Assembly: GCA_914767715.1 (NCBI GenBank)
Contig: OU612071.1
Coordinates: forward strand, 2,606,001 to 2,666,000
Direction of reading: 5' to 3'
Length of the DNA stretch: 60,000 bases
From: Membranipora membranacea
Lineage: Eukaryota; Bryozoa; Gymnolaemata; Cheilostomatida; Membraniporidae
Shown: positions 40,042-51,600 of the stretch, one piece after another
Layout: each line of letters opens with the position of its first letter
How positions within the stretch are numbered: the first letter of the stretch is position 1
Made by a program: the position numbers and the translations under genes
The notes under the pieces: model-generated
The model's database searches: none
Told to the model about the DNA's origin: nothing
What the model saw: the letters and a program-made list of their open reading frames with translations, nothing else

Positions 40042-41418
40042 TTACAAGTTCTGTGATAAATGCCTACATTTCAAGTTCCTCCCATTTTACTGGTGACACC
40101 AGAAGCGAATCCAAATGCAGAAAAATTGGATAAAACGATAGGGATAATGACATAACATACACTGTGACATTGCATTTACTAGATTGGAAAGCAAGCACTA
40201 TGTGCTCGACATCTACTTGACTCTTTGTTGGGTTATTTACTGAGCATGGTGACAAAAAGTAAAACATTCTCTACCTCAAGAAAAATTTTAATCTAATTTG
40301 CATATATTTGGAGCTGCTCCCCCTCCAGCCATCAACACAAGACAACATCGTTTTACTTGGATTTTACTAGGATTGGAGCAACCGGAAATGCAGGGGTGAA
40401 AATATTTTAATTGACATACAACTTATTTTATAATCATGTGGGAATTTGCCAACAGCATTTACAGCCATGCTTTTTTTATTGTTATTCAGCAGACTGTTAG
40501 TACTGCAATGGTTGTCTGCACTTAGTTTTTGTAATAGAGGAGAACTCCGAAGGCACTTGGGTGCCTTTCTCAAGAATTGGATGTGACAACCCTGTCACAA
40601 CCATCCAATGAGCTCATTAAAATCCAAGTATCTTAAAACTTTGAACGTGAGGTCACCCACTGGAAGTTAAGGTCAAGTGACGGAGTTGAGAAAATGTTGG
40701 CTAGCAATAATTTTATTACTTCAAGCCATTTTCTCGAAATGCAAACTTTTCCTATTGAACTAACATTACTCCACTAGAGTAATTCCATCATTGAAAGTGG
40801 GGTCAATGGTATTGAAGTAACTCACGGTTCAATCTTCTGGCAATCTCTGGCGGGGAGCCATGGTTTATTAGCTACTGGATACCATCAAATCATCTTCTGA
40901 TCTAAAACCACATATTATATATATATATACGGGTGTGAATATTGAGTTTTTTGAGATATTCATATATCACTCTAAATACAATAGGACGATAAACTTGATA
41001 TTACATAATATTCAGGATAATTGTCTAAAGATGATTTGCAGTAAATTACTCCTCTAGCGGAGGTGGGAGTCTATATGAAGAAATGAGAGCAAATGTTAGC
41101 TTGCTTTAAATGTAGCTATTTGTGAATTTTCCCTGCTGCAAATACTTAACTCTCTTAGGGTATACACAATGTTACATTGACTGCCAGCAACTCACATTTC
41201 GGCACATATTATATAATATATTGACTATGGACCAAATTTGTTTCCCCTGAAACAGCTGAGGTCGGCTCAACAAATATGAATGGCTGAGGATGAATTTTTT
41301 TCGCAATTCTTAGTTTTGGATTTTTTTACCAGATGTATTATTACTGATGAAAACCGTGTAAGCCCTCTTCTTTCACCCTATCTAGATGTGAAGTTAGGGC
41401 ACTGAGATCATTGCATTT
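40042..41418 (-). repeat. Right arm of large inverted repeat
   Basis: Inverted copy of 30499-31876, length 1377 against 1378. Differences include an extended TA run near 40917-40930 and a changed segment near 41210-41222. Confidence 0.9.
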
Positions 41419-41425
41419 GGAGCCG

Positions 41426-41464
41426 GATTCTAACATTTTAACAAATTACAAATAACACAACACT
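41426..41464 (-). pseudogene. Duplicate of a putative exon from the neighbouring minus-strand gene
   Basis: The stretch gattcta...acacaacact closely matches 42941-42979. Read on the minus strand, the 42.9-kb copy is open (VVLFVIW...), whereas this copy has a stop in the same frame. It starts eight bases from the end of the large inverted repeat. Confidence 0.4.
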
Positions 41465-41759
41465 TAAAAACCAAAATCACAATCTGATCGCTCACCAGGT
41501 GAGTGAGCAATACCTGCTAGGGGTCTCACTTTCAAATCGTTCAGTCAATGATTGAACTATATACATTCTGAGCGAGCGATTGGGAGTGATGTTGTCTAGT
41601 TGAAAGACCAAGTGGGCAATAATTTCGAGTGATGCGATAGTGATAATTTGCTTTAGTAAAGTATCGCTCTTTCTAATTGAAAGACACCCCTGATTGGCAA
41701 ACTACAGAAGGCTACTAGTAGTGATAATAACTAACAGTTACTAGCTAGACTTCTTAGTT

Positions 41760-41830
41760 AGTCTACTCATTCTTCACGACTGAGTAGCAGAGTACTATTC
41801 TACTACTCAGTCGTGAAGAATGAGTAGACT
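41760..41830. repeat. Perfect 28-bp hairpin
   Basis: Arms 41760-41787 and 41803-41830 are exact reverse complements, starting agtctactcattc. The loop is 15 bases. No gene overlaps it. The region 41465-42414 is otherwise featureless. Confidence 0.9.
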
Positions 41831-42414
41831 TACAGAGTAGTGTGAGAGTAGCTTACCACTTTATCTGATGAATACTTGTTCTTCCTACACTAACTGCCTT
41901 CAAGTTGTTTGACGCGGTAGTCAAATGTCAATAGATGCCAACATCCTGCTAATCCAATGCCTCAGGTACGTTCTAAAATGTAAGGTACAGTAATCAAAAT
42001 CAAGCAGATATAATGTTCATAAAAAGGTCCATAGAGGAGTAAAGTATTCATAGGAGGAAATTTTCTTCATTTTGCGCAGGCTTGAAACAGCTAACTTCAA
42101 GAGTAGCAAACATACGCCCACCCTTTTTTTTCTTTTTATGGACTTCAACCTTCACTAGCCAAAATTTAATGCTAGCTTACATTAAGTCATCTCAAGACTA
42201 GCTAAACTAAACTTTAGCTAATACTTACTCCCAAGGCTATACGTTTAGTTGACTATGAATTAGAAACAAGTTTTATGCTGTTTAATTTTTTTTAGGGCCT
42301 GTGACCTAGAATTACCCACACACCAACATATGTTGGGAAGTTAAATGGCCCATGATAACCACAATCGAACAATTGACAATACTTTAAGAGACAGATTTCA
42401 TTATCATTTCATTC

Positions 42415-42521
42415 ACCCCCCCCCCCCCCTTCCTTCACCTGCAATCTACCTTATCAATCTAATTAGTTAACCACTAATTAGGTTGATAAGGTAGATAGCA
42501 GGTGAAGGGAGGGAGGGGGGT
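42415..42521. repeat. Hairpin with C-run/G-run ends
   Basis: Arms about 42432-42467 and 42473-42508 pair over 36 bases with few mismatches and a five-base loop. The pairing extends outward between a 14-base C run (42416-42429) and a G-rich tract. Confidence 0.85.
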
Positions 42522-42672
42522 CTTTCAATGAGTATGAGATATGGTTACCAATTAGGCTACCGATGGTATCCTTGATTTGGACAATCAAATACAAATGATC
42601 ACTGCGTCAGGGTAGCGAAGAGTATATCATGACCCATCATGAATCATAATAATGTAACTATTTGACACTCAC

Positions 42673-42777
42673 TCGGTATATCAAGATTTCTCAGGACAGA
42701 ATTCAAACCACCAAAGGTTCTGATGCGTAACTCTGCCATTATCATGCCATACTGAATCAGTCTTTCTCCTGCATTCT
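42673..42777 (-). CDS. Putative internal exon, unidentified minus-strand gene
   Basis: Read on the minus strand, it follows an acceptor (tttgttgcag), stays open for 105 bases in phase 1 to phase 1, and ends at a good donor (gtgagt). The translation includes AGERLIQYGMIMAEL and RIRTFGGL. I do not recognise the family. The exon-like boundaries are the main evidence; joins to neighbouring exons are unresolved. Confidence 0.4.
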
Positions 42778-42919
42778 CTGCAACAAATATTTAGTTGATG
42801 ATGTGATAAAGTATGAATATAATACATTCTAATGTCCTAAGTACATTATTTGCATTCAAATCATTTGCAGTCTTATAACAAGGCTTTGCTGCTACAAGTT
42901 TCATCCCTGGACCCTTCAA

Positions 42920-42996
42920 ATTTCTCTGCAATGAGAGCTTGATTCTAGCATGTTGCCAAATTACAAATAACACAACACTGGTTAAATCTACAATCC
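42920..42996 (-). CDS. Putative exon with hydrophobic segment, minus strand
   Basis: Starts after an acceptor-like ccatcatag and is open in the frame containing DLTSVVLFVIWQHARIKL, a possible membrane helix followed by basic residues. I cannot find a convincing donor, so the low-coordinate end is approximate. A damaged copy of part of it lies at 41426-41464. Confidence 0.3.
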
Positions 42997-43423
42997 CTAT
43001 GATGGAAACAGATTTGCCAGCCGTTGGTGAAGAAGTTTGTGAAGTTTTATATCTGGTGTCTTGGAATGGAAACACTCGATCTATAGGTTTGATCAGCACA
43101 TAACGCCAGCAAATTTGTAACTAAAATGATCATTCAAGATAATGAGTTGTGGCAAGGAGGGTGGAATATAGGGAAGAGGTGACTTGATGTTGCGAGATGG
43201 AATGAGTTGTTCCCTCCATGAAAAAAAGAGCACAACTCCGATAGTCACTGAACTCCTAATTACACTAACTGGCCGGCTTCAATGAAAAATTCTTGCTGAG
43301 GCCTGCCAGTGTTCAAGCAGTTTTACCAAAGTTATGCCATGATACTTCAACGATTACACCGACGCAATTATCATCAGTTAGCCTACACATATCACCTGAC
43401 ATTTATATCATTATATTACTAAC

Positions 43424-43504
43424 GATGCTTGATGCAAGTGGAACAGTGGAGATATCGATGCTTATAACCCCAGCCATCTCAAGCCTTTCTGGGTCAGTTC
43501 CCTG
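43424..43504 (-). CDS. Putative exon, minus strand
   Basis: Follows an acceptor (gacgttgcag). It is open from QGTDPERLEMAGVIS onward in phase with the exon at 43559-43645. The donor is weak (gttagt at 43423). It joins in frame to the preceding exon but not cleanly to 42920-42996, so the model is incomplete. Confidence 0.35.
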
Positions 43505-43558
43505 CTGCAACGTCATCAAATTTTACAACCGAAATTGAAAATTTGATTGTCTGCTTAC

Positions 43559-43645
43559 CTGTTTGAATTGAGTAAGCTGAACGACTATTGATACTACGAG
43601 TTGTATCACATCTGCTATAAACCACCCAAACACTCTCTTCTTCAT
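43559..43645 (-). CDS. Putative first coding exon, membrane-helix protein, minus strand
   Basis: From ATG at 43645 this gives 29 codons (starting MKKRVFGWFIADV, with a hydrophobic stretch) and ends exactly at a strong donor, cag/gtaagc. The frame stays open further upstream, so the true start may lie in an earlier exon. With its neighbours it suggests a small membrane protein of unknown family. Confidence 0.4.
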
Positions 43646-43699
43646 TGTACTGTTCTCAGTACTATTCTGCGGTCTGTGTTGCTTTACAATGTAGACTAA

Positions 43700-44880
43700 A
43701 ATACAAAAAAATCTGCAATCAAAAGGGGTCATTTCTTGTATCTAGGCCTATCTACTTTTTTCCCAAATTAACAAGACGAATAATTAAACCAGCGTTATAC
43801 TCTAGAGAGCTAATACCTCTACAACACTTGAATACACCATTCTATTGATGAAGATTTACATTTGGGACACTTTTGCAATTGTGTGCAAGCTGGCAATGGT
43901 CTAGTTTCTCTCAGTAACCAATTTCTCTACTCTCCAACTACAGACCAATATAACCAATGGTTGTCAGTGGTTGACCCTGAATTAAGGCGAAGTACATGCT
44001 TGCAACTCAAAGAGCCCACACATGTAATATTATATGCAATCCGCCCCCCTCCCCGATCACTGCTTATTATAATGAAATGACCACTGTGACGCAGTTGAGC
44101 CAACAAATCATTTGAATTCAATACCATTGGCAAAAGGCAGGGTCTGCACTGGTTTCCTTCCTCTGGTGATCGGGGTTGGTATATTATTTATTACATTATA
44201 GACCAGGGAATATTTCAATTAGCATGAGCTGTGCTTTGTAAACCAAAAGATCATTACAACTTAAAGACTTTGTTTGAGGGCAGGTTAATTAATTTATGAT
44301 TCTTTTTCAGGACTTGATTTGTCATGTGAGCAAGATACAGCCTGTGAAATCACAACAAACTGAAGTTGTGGGGTCCTGAAGTTTTGGAGTTATGGCCATC
44401 ATTTCAACTTGGGAACCAGCCGGATGTCATCCGTCAAAAAGTTTACTTGTAACCACGGTGATAAAGCACCGGATGTGACGCACCCCAGGAGATTTGTTCA
44501 TAATTAAAAGAGCAGTCGTCTCTCTGTCATAGTGTTGAGAAATTCACATGGATGTGGCTGACTAGTTTTAAAATAAGGTTGAACTAACACTTAACACATA
44601 TTCACTTATTGTTTGTTGGTACAATCTGTCGGATTATAACCTGTTATTACACTCTCTTCTCTCTCAAAGTCAAAGACAATCATTGTGACAAGAGGTGAAT
44701 TATACTGTGAATATTGTGTTTAACTTTGGTAGTAAGCTTGATATGTTTTTTTCTGTTTTCAGAGGTCAACAAGTTACCTTTTGTTATCTATACACTTTTA
44801 AGAAAATCTCTATAAATAAATAAATACTAGTATCACCAGACGACTACTAGGCATCACTTGGATAATACTATTATATTCTT
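43700..44880. other. No supported gene
   Basis: Frames of up to about 70 residues occur on both strands but show no splice structure or known motif. Nothing further can be supported. Confidence 0.5.
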
Positions 44881-44883
44881 AGT

Positions 44884-44926
44884 CACAGGTCTACTCCAAA
44901 ACCTGGGATTTTGGAGTAGACCTGTG
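44884..44926. repeat. Perfect 18-bp hairpin, with a nearby direct copy
   Basis: Arms 44884-44901 and 44909-44926 (CACAGGTCTACTCC...) with a seven-base loop. The left arm, the loop and the start of the right arm recur at 45035-45063 without the rest. Next to that copy lie nested inverted repeats: 45101-45110 with 45158-45167, and GCGCAGG 45120-45126 with 45129-45135. Confidence 0.85.
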
Positions 44927-45401
44927 TTCTTAGTCTTAAAGCAACACAATGCCAATTAATGCTCATCATGATGAATTTGTCGTACTTGTGCTCTGGAATT
45001 AATTAGTGTGCACAGCAGGGATCATCACAGAGCGCAGGTCTACTCCAAAACCTGGGATTTTGGCAATATGTCTGACAAGGTTTGGCTGCCCACTTGAGTC
45101 TAAGTGCTCATACTCCAGGGCGCAGGAACCTGCGCAGGTAACCTACGCCTGCGAGTCTGAGCACTTACTACATCAACACATTGGCCCCTGGGACACATCA
45201 CAAGTGCTTGGATAGTTACTAAAAAACTGTGGTTTTACTGTCAATCTGGAGGAAATAGTGAGATCTGGAGTGATAGTGAAATCTGGAGGGTCCCACCTAA
45301 ATAGGGAGACTTGGCAAGTATTATTCACTGGAACCCGATGCCAGTAGTAACAATAAAAAATTTATGGTGTTATAACTACCATCATTATTTTTCTATTTCA
45401 G

Positions 45402-45625
45402 ATGCCTAGAAAAGAGTTTTTTTTTTGTGCAGCTGCCAACTGCGAGGAGATACATCACCTGTTTACTTTTCCATCCAATGCTATAACTCGCCAAAAATGG
45501 GTGGATTGGGTCCGTGAGTCATTCAGAGACTTCAAACTTATCCAAACTAGTCGTTTATGTTGGAGACATTTTCACAAAGAGGACATCAGAAATTACACCA
45601 GATATGTTCTTGGAGCCGAGAATAG
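45402..45625 (+). CDS. Exon 1: THAP zinc finger
   Basis: 74 codons plus two bases. The C2CH pattern is C9-x4-C14 ... C53-x2-H56 (CWRHF), with the expected Pro24, Trp33 and Phe57. THAP fingers bind DNA and are shared by P-element, Kolobok and host THAP proteins. Acceptor ctatttcag precedes the ATG; donor gtgagt follows. Confidence 0.85.
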
Positions 45626-48600
45626 GTGAGTTGTTATACAGTGATCATCATCGGTGACATGCTTTGGTTTTTTTTTATCCAGTTAAACCATTGCCCCTTT
45701 GTTTCATACACTACATTTAATGTCATGCTTTCTTGAATGTTTGGATATGATACGGATATAATATACAAATACTTTACACCTAACTGTCGGGAAATTCTAC
45801 CTCAAGTTAGGATAGCCAGCATGGCCTTGTCTTAATTAGTCATAATCACCAACTTGTACGGATGAACGCGTAAAGCCTTACGGCAACCTGCCAGCCAAAA
45901 AGTCTGTCCATAACAAGGCTACCAGCTAGGCCTAAAAATATGTTGTTTATCAACTATGCTATGATTTTATTTTTGTACTTTACTTACTATCTAAAACTAG
46001 CAGAGAAACTGTATATAATTTTATTAATATCGTAAAAATAGTATGCGCACGTTTGGTTTAGTCCGCTAGCTTACATGAATTGTCAAGTTGTAAGAGGGAA
46101 AGGTGTAAGATTTCTAAAAATAGTTACAGTATTGCATTTAATTGTTATGATAAAGGATTATTATAACAGACAAAACATAGTTAGAGAATTGAATGTCGTT
46201 TCATCAGGATTTGATATTTATGACAGTCAAAGACTGAAATTCTCCACATAACTCCTGTCATGGTCAAAACACACTTACCTGTTGTAACATCAGAGGTTAT
46301 CACAACTATATGTCACCATTGTTAACGCATTTGGTGTCAGCAGCCTCAGCCTATCCTCAGCTGCAACCTCAGAGTGCAGAGCAGTTTACATGACATCACA
46401 TTACTAACATAAAAGCGTCTGCTGATCCTCTGTCAGTGTAGCCTTGTACACGTGGCCATGGGTTTCGGTTTTTTTGGTCAAAACTGGCTGTGTGAACAAG
46501 GCTACTGTCAGTGTGTTTAGACCTTTATGATTGATAAAAATAGTGATCTATATGGAAACTACACCTATTAGAATAACCTGCACTTTTATAGCCACATTGA
46601 CAACATTTAATTTTTTTCTTGCTGCCATCAGAATGTACCTGCGCACCGATAGGGAAGTGTTACCGGGATATGTGGTTCCTGATGATATGCCAACACCAAG
46701 AAAGAAGCATGTTTTTACTCCTACAAAGGAAGAGAGAGAGTCTATCATTAGCAGTCTTCTGTCTGACCCTGAGCCGTAAGTTTGACACATAAATCATATT
46801 AATCTGCAGCTGCTAATCAAAACACATTGACAGCAAAGCCTATCAGGAGGTATACCAGCTTTATAACATGCTAAACATGTTATTACCAACTGATGCCTGA
46901 TATTTTTAGATTGGATAAATAATAAATATAAAAATATGAATATAAAAAATTTACTAATATAATACTAATAAAAGTGCTGAATGTGCGGTACCATTATTAT
47001 GAGACAAACCCACCCCTCACCTTATCTATTGCAAATATTTTTATTTATTAGCAGGGTTCCCTTCTAAGAAACCTCTAAGCTAGTTGATTACTAGCTAATT
47101 AATCACAACTAAATATATTCCAAGCTTTTAATGATTTTACTCTGATGAAAAATTCTTATAAATTATCACAGGTCAGCTAAGAAATCCCGACGAGCGCTTG
47201 CACTTGGTGAGGGAACAAGTAGCCAGTCAGATGTACACCAGCAGACGGGAGGCGATTTAGTTATTGGAGAACAGACGGGCTCTCCTTCAGAAGTACCTTA
47301 CTCGGAAACAACTGAGGTGTCTGAAGTTAGCCTTTTAACCCCAGTGACTGGAATAGCTGCACCTGCACTTGACATGAGCTCAGACCTTCCCTCTCCATTG
47401 CAGTCACAAGTCCCCGATCCCTGTCTGCCCAATCTGGACTTGTATCCGTCTTCCCCGACCAATGTTGAGCCTGATGATGTATTGGTTCATACAATACCAA
47501 CTCTGTCTGAGGCAGTGCCGACGTCTTCAACCCCTACCAACCCAGTACAGATGTTACTTCCCACTCACCAGCCTCCCGCCATTTCAGTCTCACCTGCTCC
47601 ATCTTCAGATAATCCAGTCTTCTTGAGATCTCTTGTACAAACAGACAGTCAAACTCGACCTAGAGGGATGGTGGATGTGCCTTTGAGAGTTTATGGTGCT
47701 GTTCACATGCACAGTCAGGGTAGGTAATCGGTTGCTCAGGAGTTATGTTACAAATTTTGAATGGATGACATAACGAGGATTTTTTTTCAAATATTGCTGC
47801 AAGTTATTTGTTTGCCTTGCCTTGACATAATGTTAGCTAACAATCGATCTTGGTTAGTTAGGGTGGGTGTCTACGTAAAGTAAAGAGGATGAGAAAAATT
47901 TTGATAGAAATAATTTTAGAAATTTCAAGCATCTATATCATGCGAATACGATACTCCTCTATGGTATTCATAACAGGTATTAATACCATAGAGGAGTAAA
48001 GCATTCATAAAAATAATCATGCATCATGCAATGCTGTAACTCGCTGACTAAATGTTAACCCAACCAGTTGATAGAAAACTACGGAACATGAAGTGATATG
48101 TTATTGCTTTCCCCATCATGCATTGATTTACATTCTCATTTAGATAACTGTTTGTTATTGATATCTGCTGTATCTTCTACACAACTTTTTTACCTACGCC
48201 TGCCCATTGCGTCTATATTCAATTTGGTTCTTATATTTATTATTTCTATTATTATCTCTTTTAGCTTGCCAGGTTGATATTGTCAAACAAGCAAATATCC
48301 ACACACAGACAGAATATAATCAGTAAGTTAATTATTCATATTTAAACACATCGCTCCTTCGGAATGAAGCACTGTCACAGTTTAATGAAGTCAAATTGAT
48401 ACTCTGGGTGCCCAACCTTTTCATTGAGGGCCCCCCCCCCCGCAACCTCACCATAAATTAAACACACATATATGGGTGTGCAGTATTCCATCTCTGCAGC
48501 GGGGAATTTATTTCAAAATACTGTGACTAGATGTACAGCTTTCCTTATTATTGTACAAATGACGAATGTAATAAACGTAGGGGTGAAAATTGTTTTCGCT

Positions 48601-51600
48601 ACTACGCGATTTTATCAAAAGGGTTGAGGGCCGCATAAAAATGGGGCCGCATGCAGCCCTAGGGTTACTGGTTGGGCAGCCCTGCTCTAATTCAATTCAC
48701 TGCGTGATGCATTATTATATAATTTGTATTGTATTAGTTGACATCACATGACGTAATCCTGTCCGCCAACATCATAGTGGGGATGTAAGAACTTACCAGG
48801 TTCACTTGAAACCACACTTTTCTTTTAGGACTGGTATAAAGAATTTCAGCGAGACCAGAGCAGATAAAAGGCTACAGGAACTTGAAGAGAATAAAACTGT
48901 GAAAAGACTACAAAGTATAAAATCTCCTAGTCAGCCAGCTAAACCAGTACCTATAGTTATTGTTCCTGCACCATCTAGGCCTTCTGCTGATGATCATCCT
49001 CCAGATACTTCCCCAGACACATCAGAACAAGCTTCATCATCATCATCAGCTCCTACTGTGAGTACCAGTCGAGTTCTCACAAAAAGATTGGCTTTGTCTT
49101 TGTGAAAAATTCAGCAGGGTATTGACACCTTTTTTAACCTCAAAAATGGATTTTATACGCCACACTGATATCCAGATTAAACTATCAGCATAATATGTCA
49201 GTTTAGTCTAAGTCCCTCACATGTACAGATGTTTGTACTCAGGGCGTCATTCCAGACTCCTTGTGAAGATCATTGGACTTGGCTGCAATAACGGGTTATG
49301 GATGTAGTCAATTTTATGAAGATTCCATATACCCTATACTAAGTTTTAAATGTAAACCTGTATTGAGTGCATATCCTTGTATTCACCAGATTCATGAATA
49401 CGGCAGCTCTGAGTACGAGGCGAGCTCAGAAGAAAATGTCCAGTTCATAGATGACATGGAGGAGAATGAATTAGTGTACAAAACTTTGTGAGTGTAATTA
49501 TTTTATTGATTTGATATATTCAGACAAGAAATGAAATTCCTCGATAAAAGTAATGGTTTTGTGCTTCAATAAACAATGATCGAAAGAAAGTCGAAAATTC
49601 TTAAAATATGCTAGTTACTATAAAAAATCATTATAAAAGTAGCGGGAATTTGAAATAATGTTTTTTGATAACACACTGCGTTTTTTTATTGTCGCGAAAT
49701 AACATAACGATGAATTGTAGAAAAAAATCAAATGAACTGTAAACACTTCCAAGGGAGCTACATATACAAAGCTGGTTAGAAAATTGTTCTTACAATGTTG
49801 TGTTGGATATTGACAGGTTTTTTTTATATTTACAGGGGAACTTCATGGTATGATGAGAAGAAGTTCATTGTCTGCCAAGACAACCTCCTTCAACTATTGA
49901 AGCCGTGTATACGATGTGGCATGGAGGCTTTGGTGGAGCAGCAGCAGGCATATGGGTGCTACGTGCCTTTCAAAATATCTTGCCAGAGTGACAAATGCGG
50001 TCATGTTAGAGAGTGGGCTAACAGTGAAAAGGTGAATGGTGTGCCCATTCTAAATCTCCTCCTCTGTGCCACCATACTCTTCACTGGCTGCCTTCCGACT
50101 AAATTTTTACGAGCCTTCAACTTCCTGAATGTCTCCACAGTGAGCCCCGGTACATTCTTCAAATACCAACGGGAGTATCTACACGGGGTAAGTCAAGTTT
50201 CCAAGAAATCATGTTGCTATGATCCATTATGTTATGTCTTGTGAGGGGGATTGAGATGGAATGGGATAAATCATTCCGAATATGGTGATGTATTGCACTC
50301 ATTGTCTACAAAGGCCGCGGACAAATTTGATTTTGTATATAATGGTAGTAAATCTATCAGACAATTTTATAAAGTCAGCCAGATCCATCACCTTAATGCA
50401 AAGTTGTGTTTTATGGTTTCGATATACTATCTATTTTGAGTGTTTTCTCTCTGAATTTTGAGTAATTTAAGCAGTCAAAAATAAAGTGAATATTTGTGTT
50501 CGATAACGCAGATAACGCACCGCATTTAGGACAGGAATGTTAGATTGAATTGGTTTTACGGCGTGTATATTGGAGCTAGATAATCATGACTGGAGATATT
50601 AGCTAAGATACCGATTGGTATTAGGCACATGTATAAAAAGGAATCATATGATTGACAAAAAGTATTGACATATCCCTCCACCAGTGTATGATAACAGTGA
50701 TTGTTTGTTGTGACATAAGATATAAAAGGCTGGCGACAGGCCGCCTAGAAGTCCGAGTTATTTTAAATTCAGGTCAGCTATATTTAGCCATGTATTTCAA
50801 CAAGGAAGACTCGTCAGCGATGTTCATTTGGTTTAAGTGTTCTCTGAATGGACCATGACCTGTGATAGTGTTTACAACATATGGCAGATGTGGCCTTCTG
50901 AGTTCTAATTATGTTATATTGCTGAAAGAGTAAAAATCTATGATTTCTGTAGCCAGAGATGGTTTTTGGCAGAATTTACATTGTGCTATTTCGTTGACTA
51001 AGGGATCTCCAGGTTTTAATAGTCTGAATTATCTTTTGTTAAGGTTGTGAGGGAGGTGTATGAGAAGAGGATGGCGGAGGAGAGAGCCAAACTACAGCAG
51101 CCACTAAAACTGAATGGCGATGGGCGGTTCGACTCCCCTGGCCACAGTGCCATGTATGGCATCTACACATTTATGTGTGCCGCAACCAGTAAAATTGTTG
51201 CAAACAGTTTGGTAAAGGTAAGTTATCTTGCATCATACAGTGAAAATTAAATTTTTTTGGATAAATGTGGATGGTGACATCAGTGTGATACAGAATCATT
51301 GAACTCCATAGCTGGAGTGGTGTAATTACCTTTATTTTGCCCAACAACGGGTTTGCAAAAATAGCCAGTCCCTGTGGCATTCTAGAAAAGCCCAAATCAT
51401 CGACGCTGAAAGCAATTTATTACTGTTTGCAGTTTTGAAAACAAGATAAATTCCTAGGCTATATTATTCATGCTAGCAGGGACAGCCGATCAGATCAATG
51501 TCAGATCAATCCCTGTGTTGAGTGTCCGAACTGTATAAGGTTATCCTGATAATTCCGTTCTATGAGAAGAATTTATTTCAGTGTACACATAACACAGGAT

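Larger units (their letters stand above)
30499..41418. mobile_element. 10.9-kb structure with ~1.38-kb terminal inverted repeats
   Basis: The outer ends are aaatgcaatgatctc (30499) and its reverse complement (ending 41418). The arms run 30499-31876 and 40042-41418 and match with scattered substitutions and small indels. The 8.2-kb interior has tandem repeats and SINE-like units but no recognisable transposase. I see no clear target-site duplication: the left flank is cattc and the right flank is ggagc. It may be a non-autonomous foldback-type DNA element or an inverted segmental duplication. Very long terminal inverted repeats occur in several large DNA transposon classes, but nothing here assigns one. 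Confidence 0.65.
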
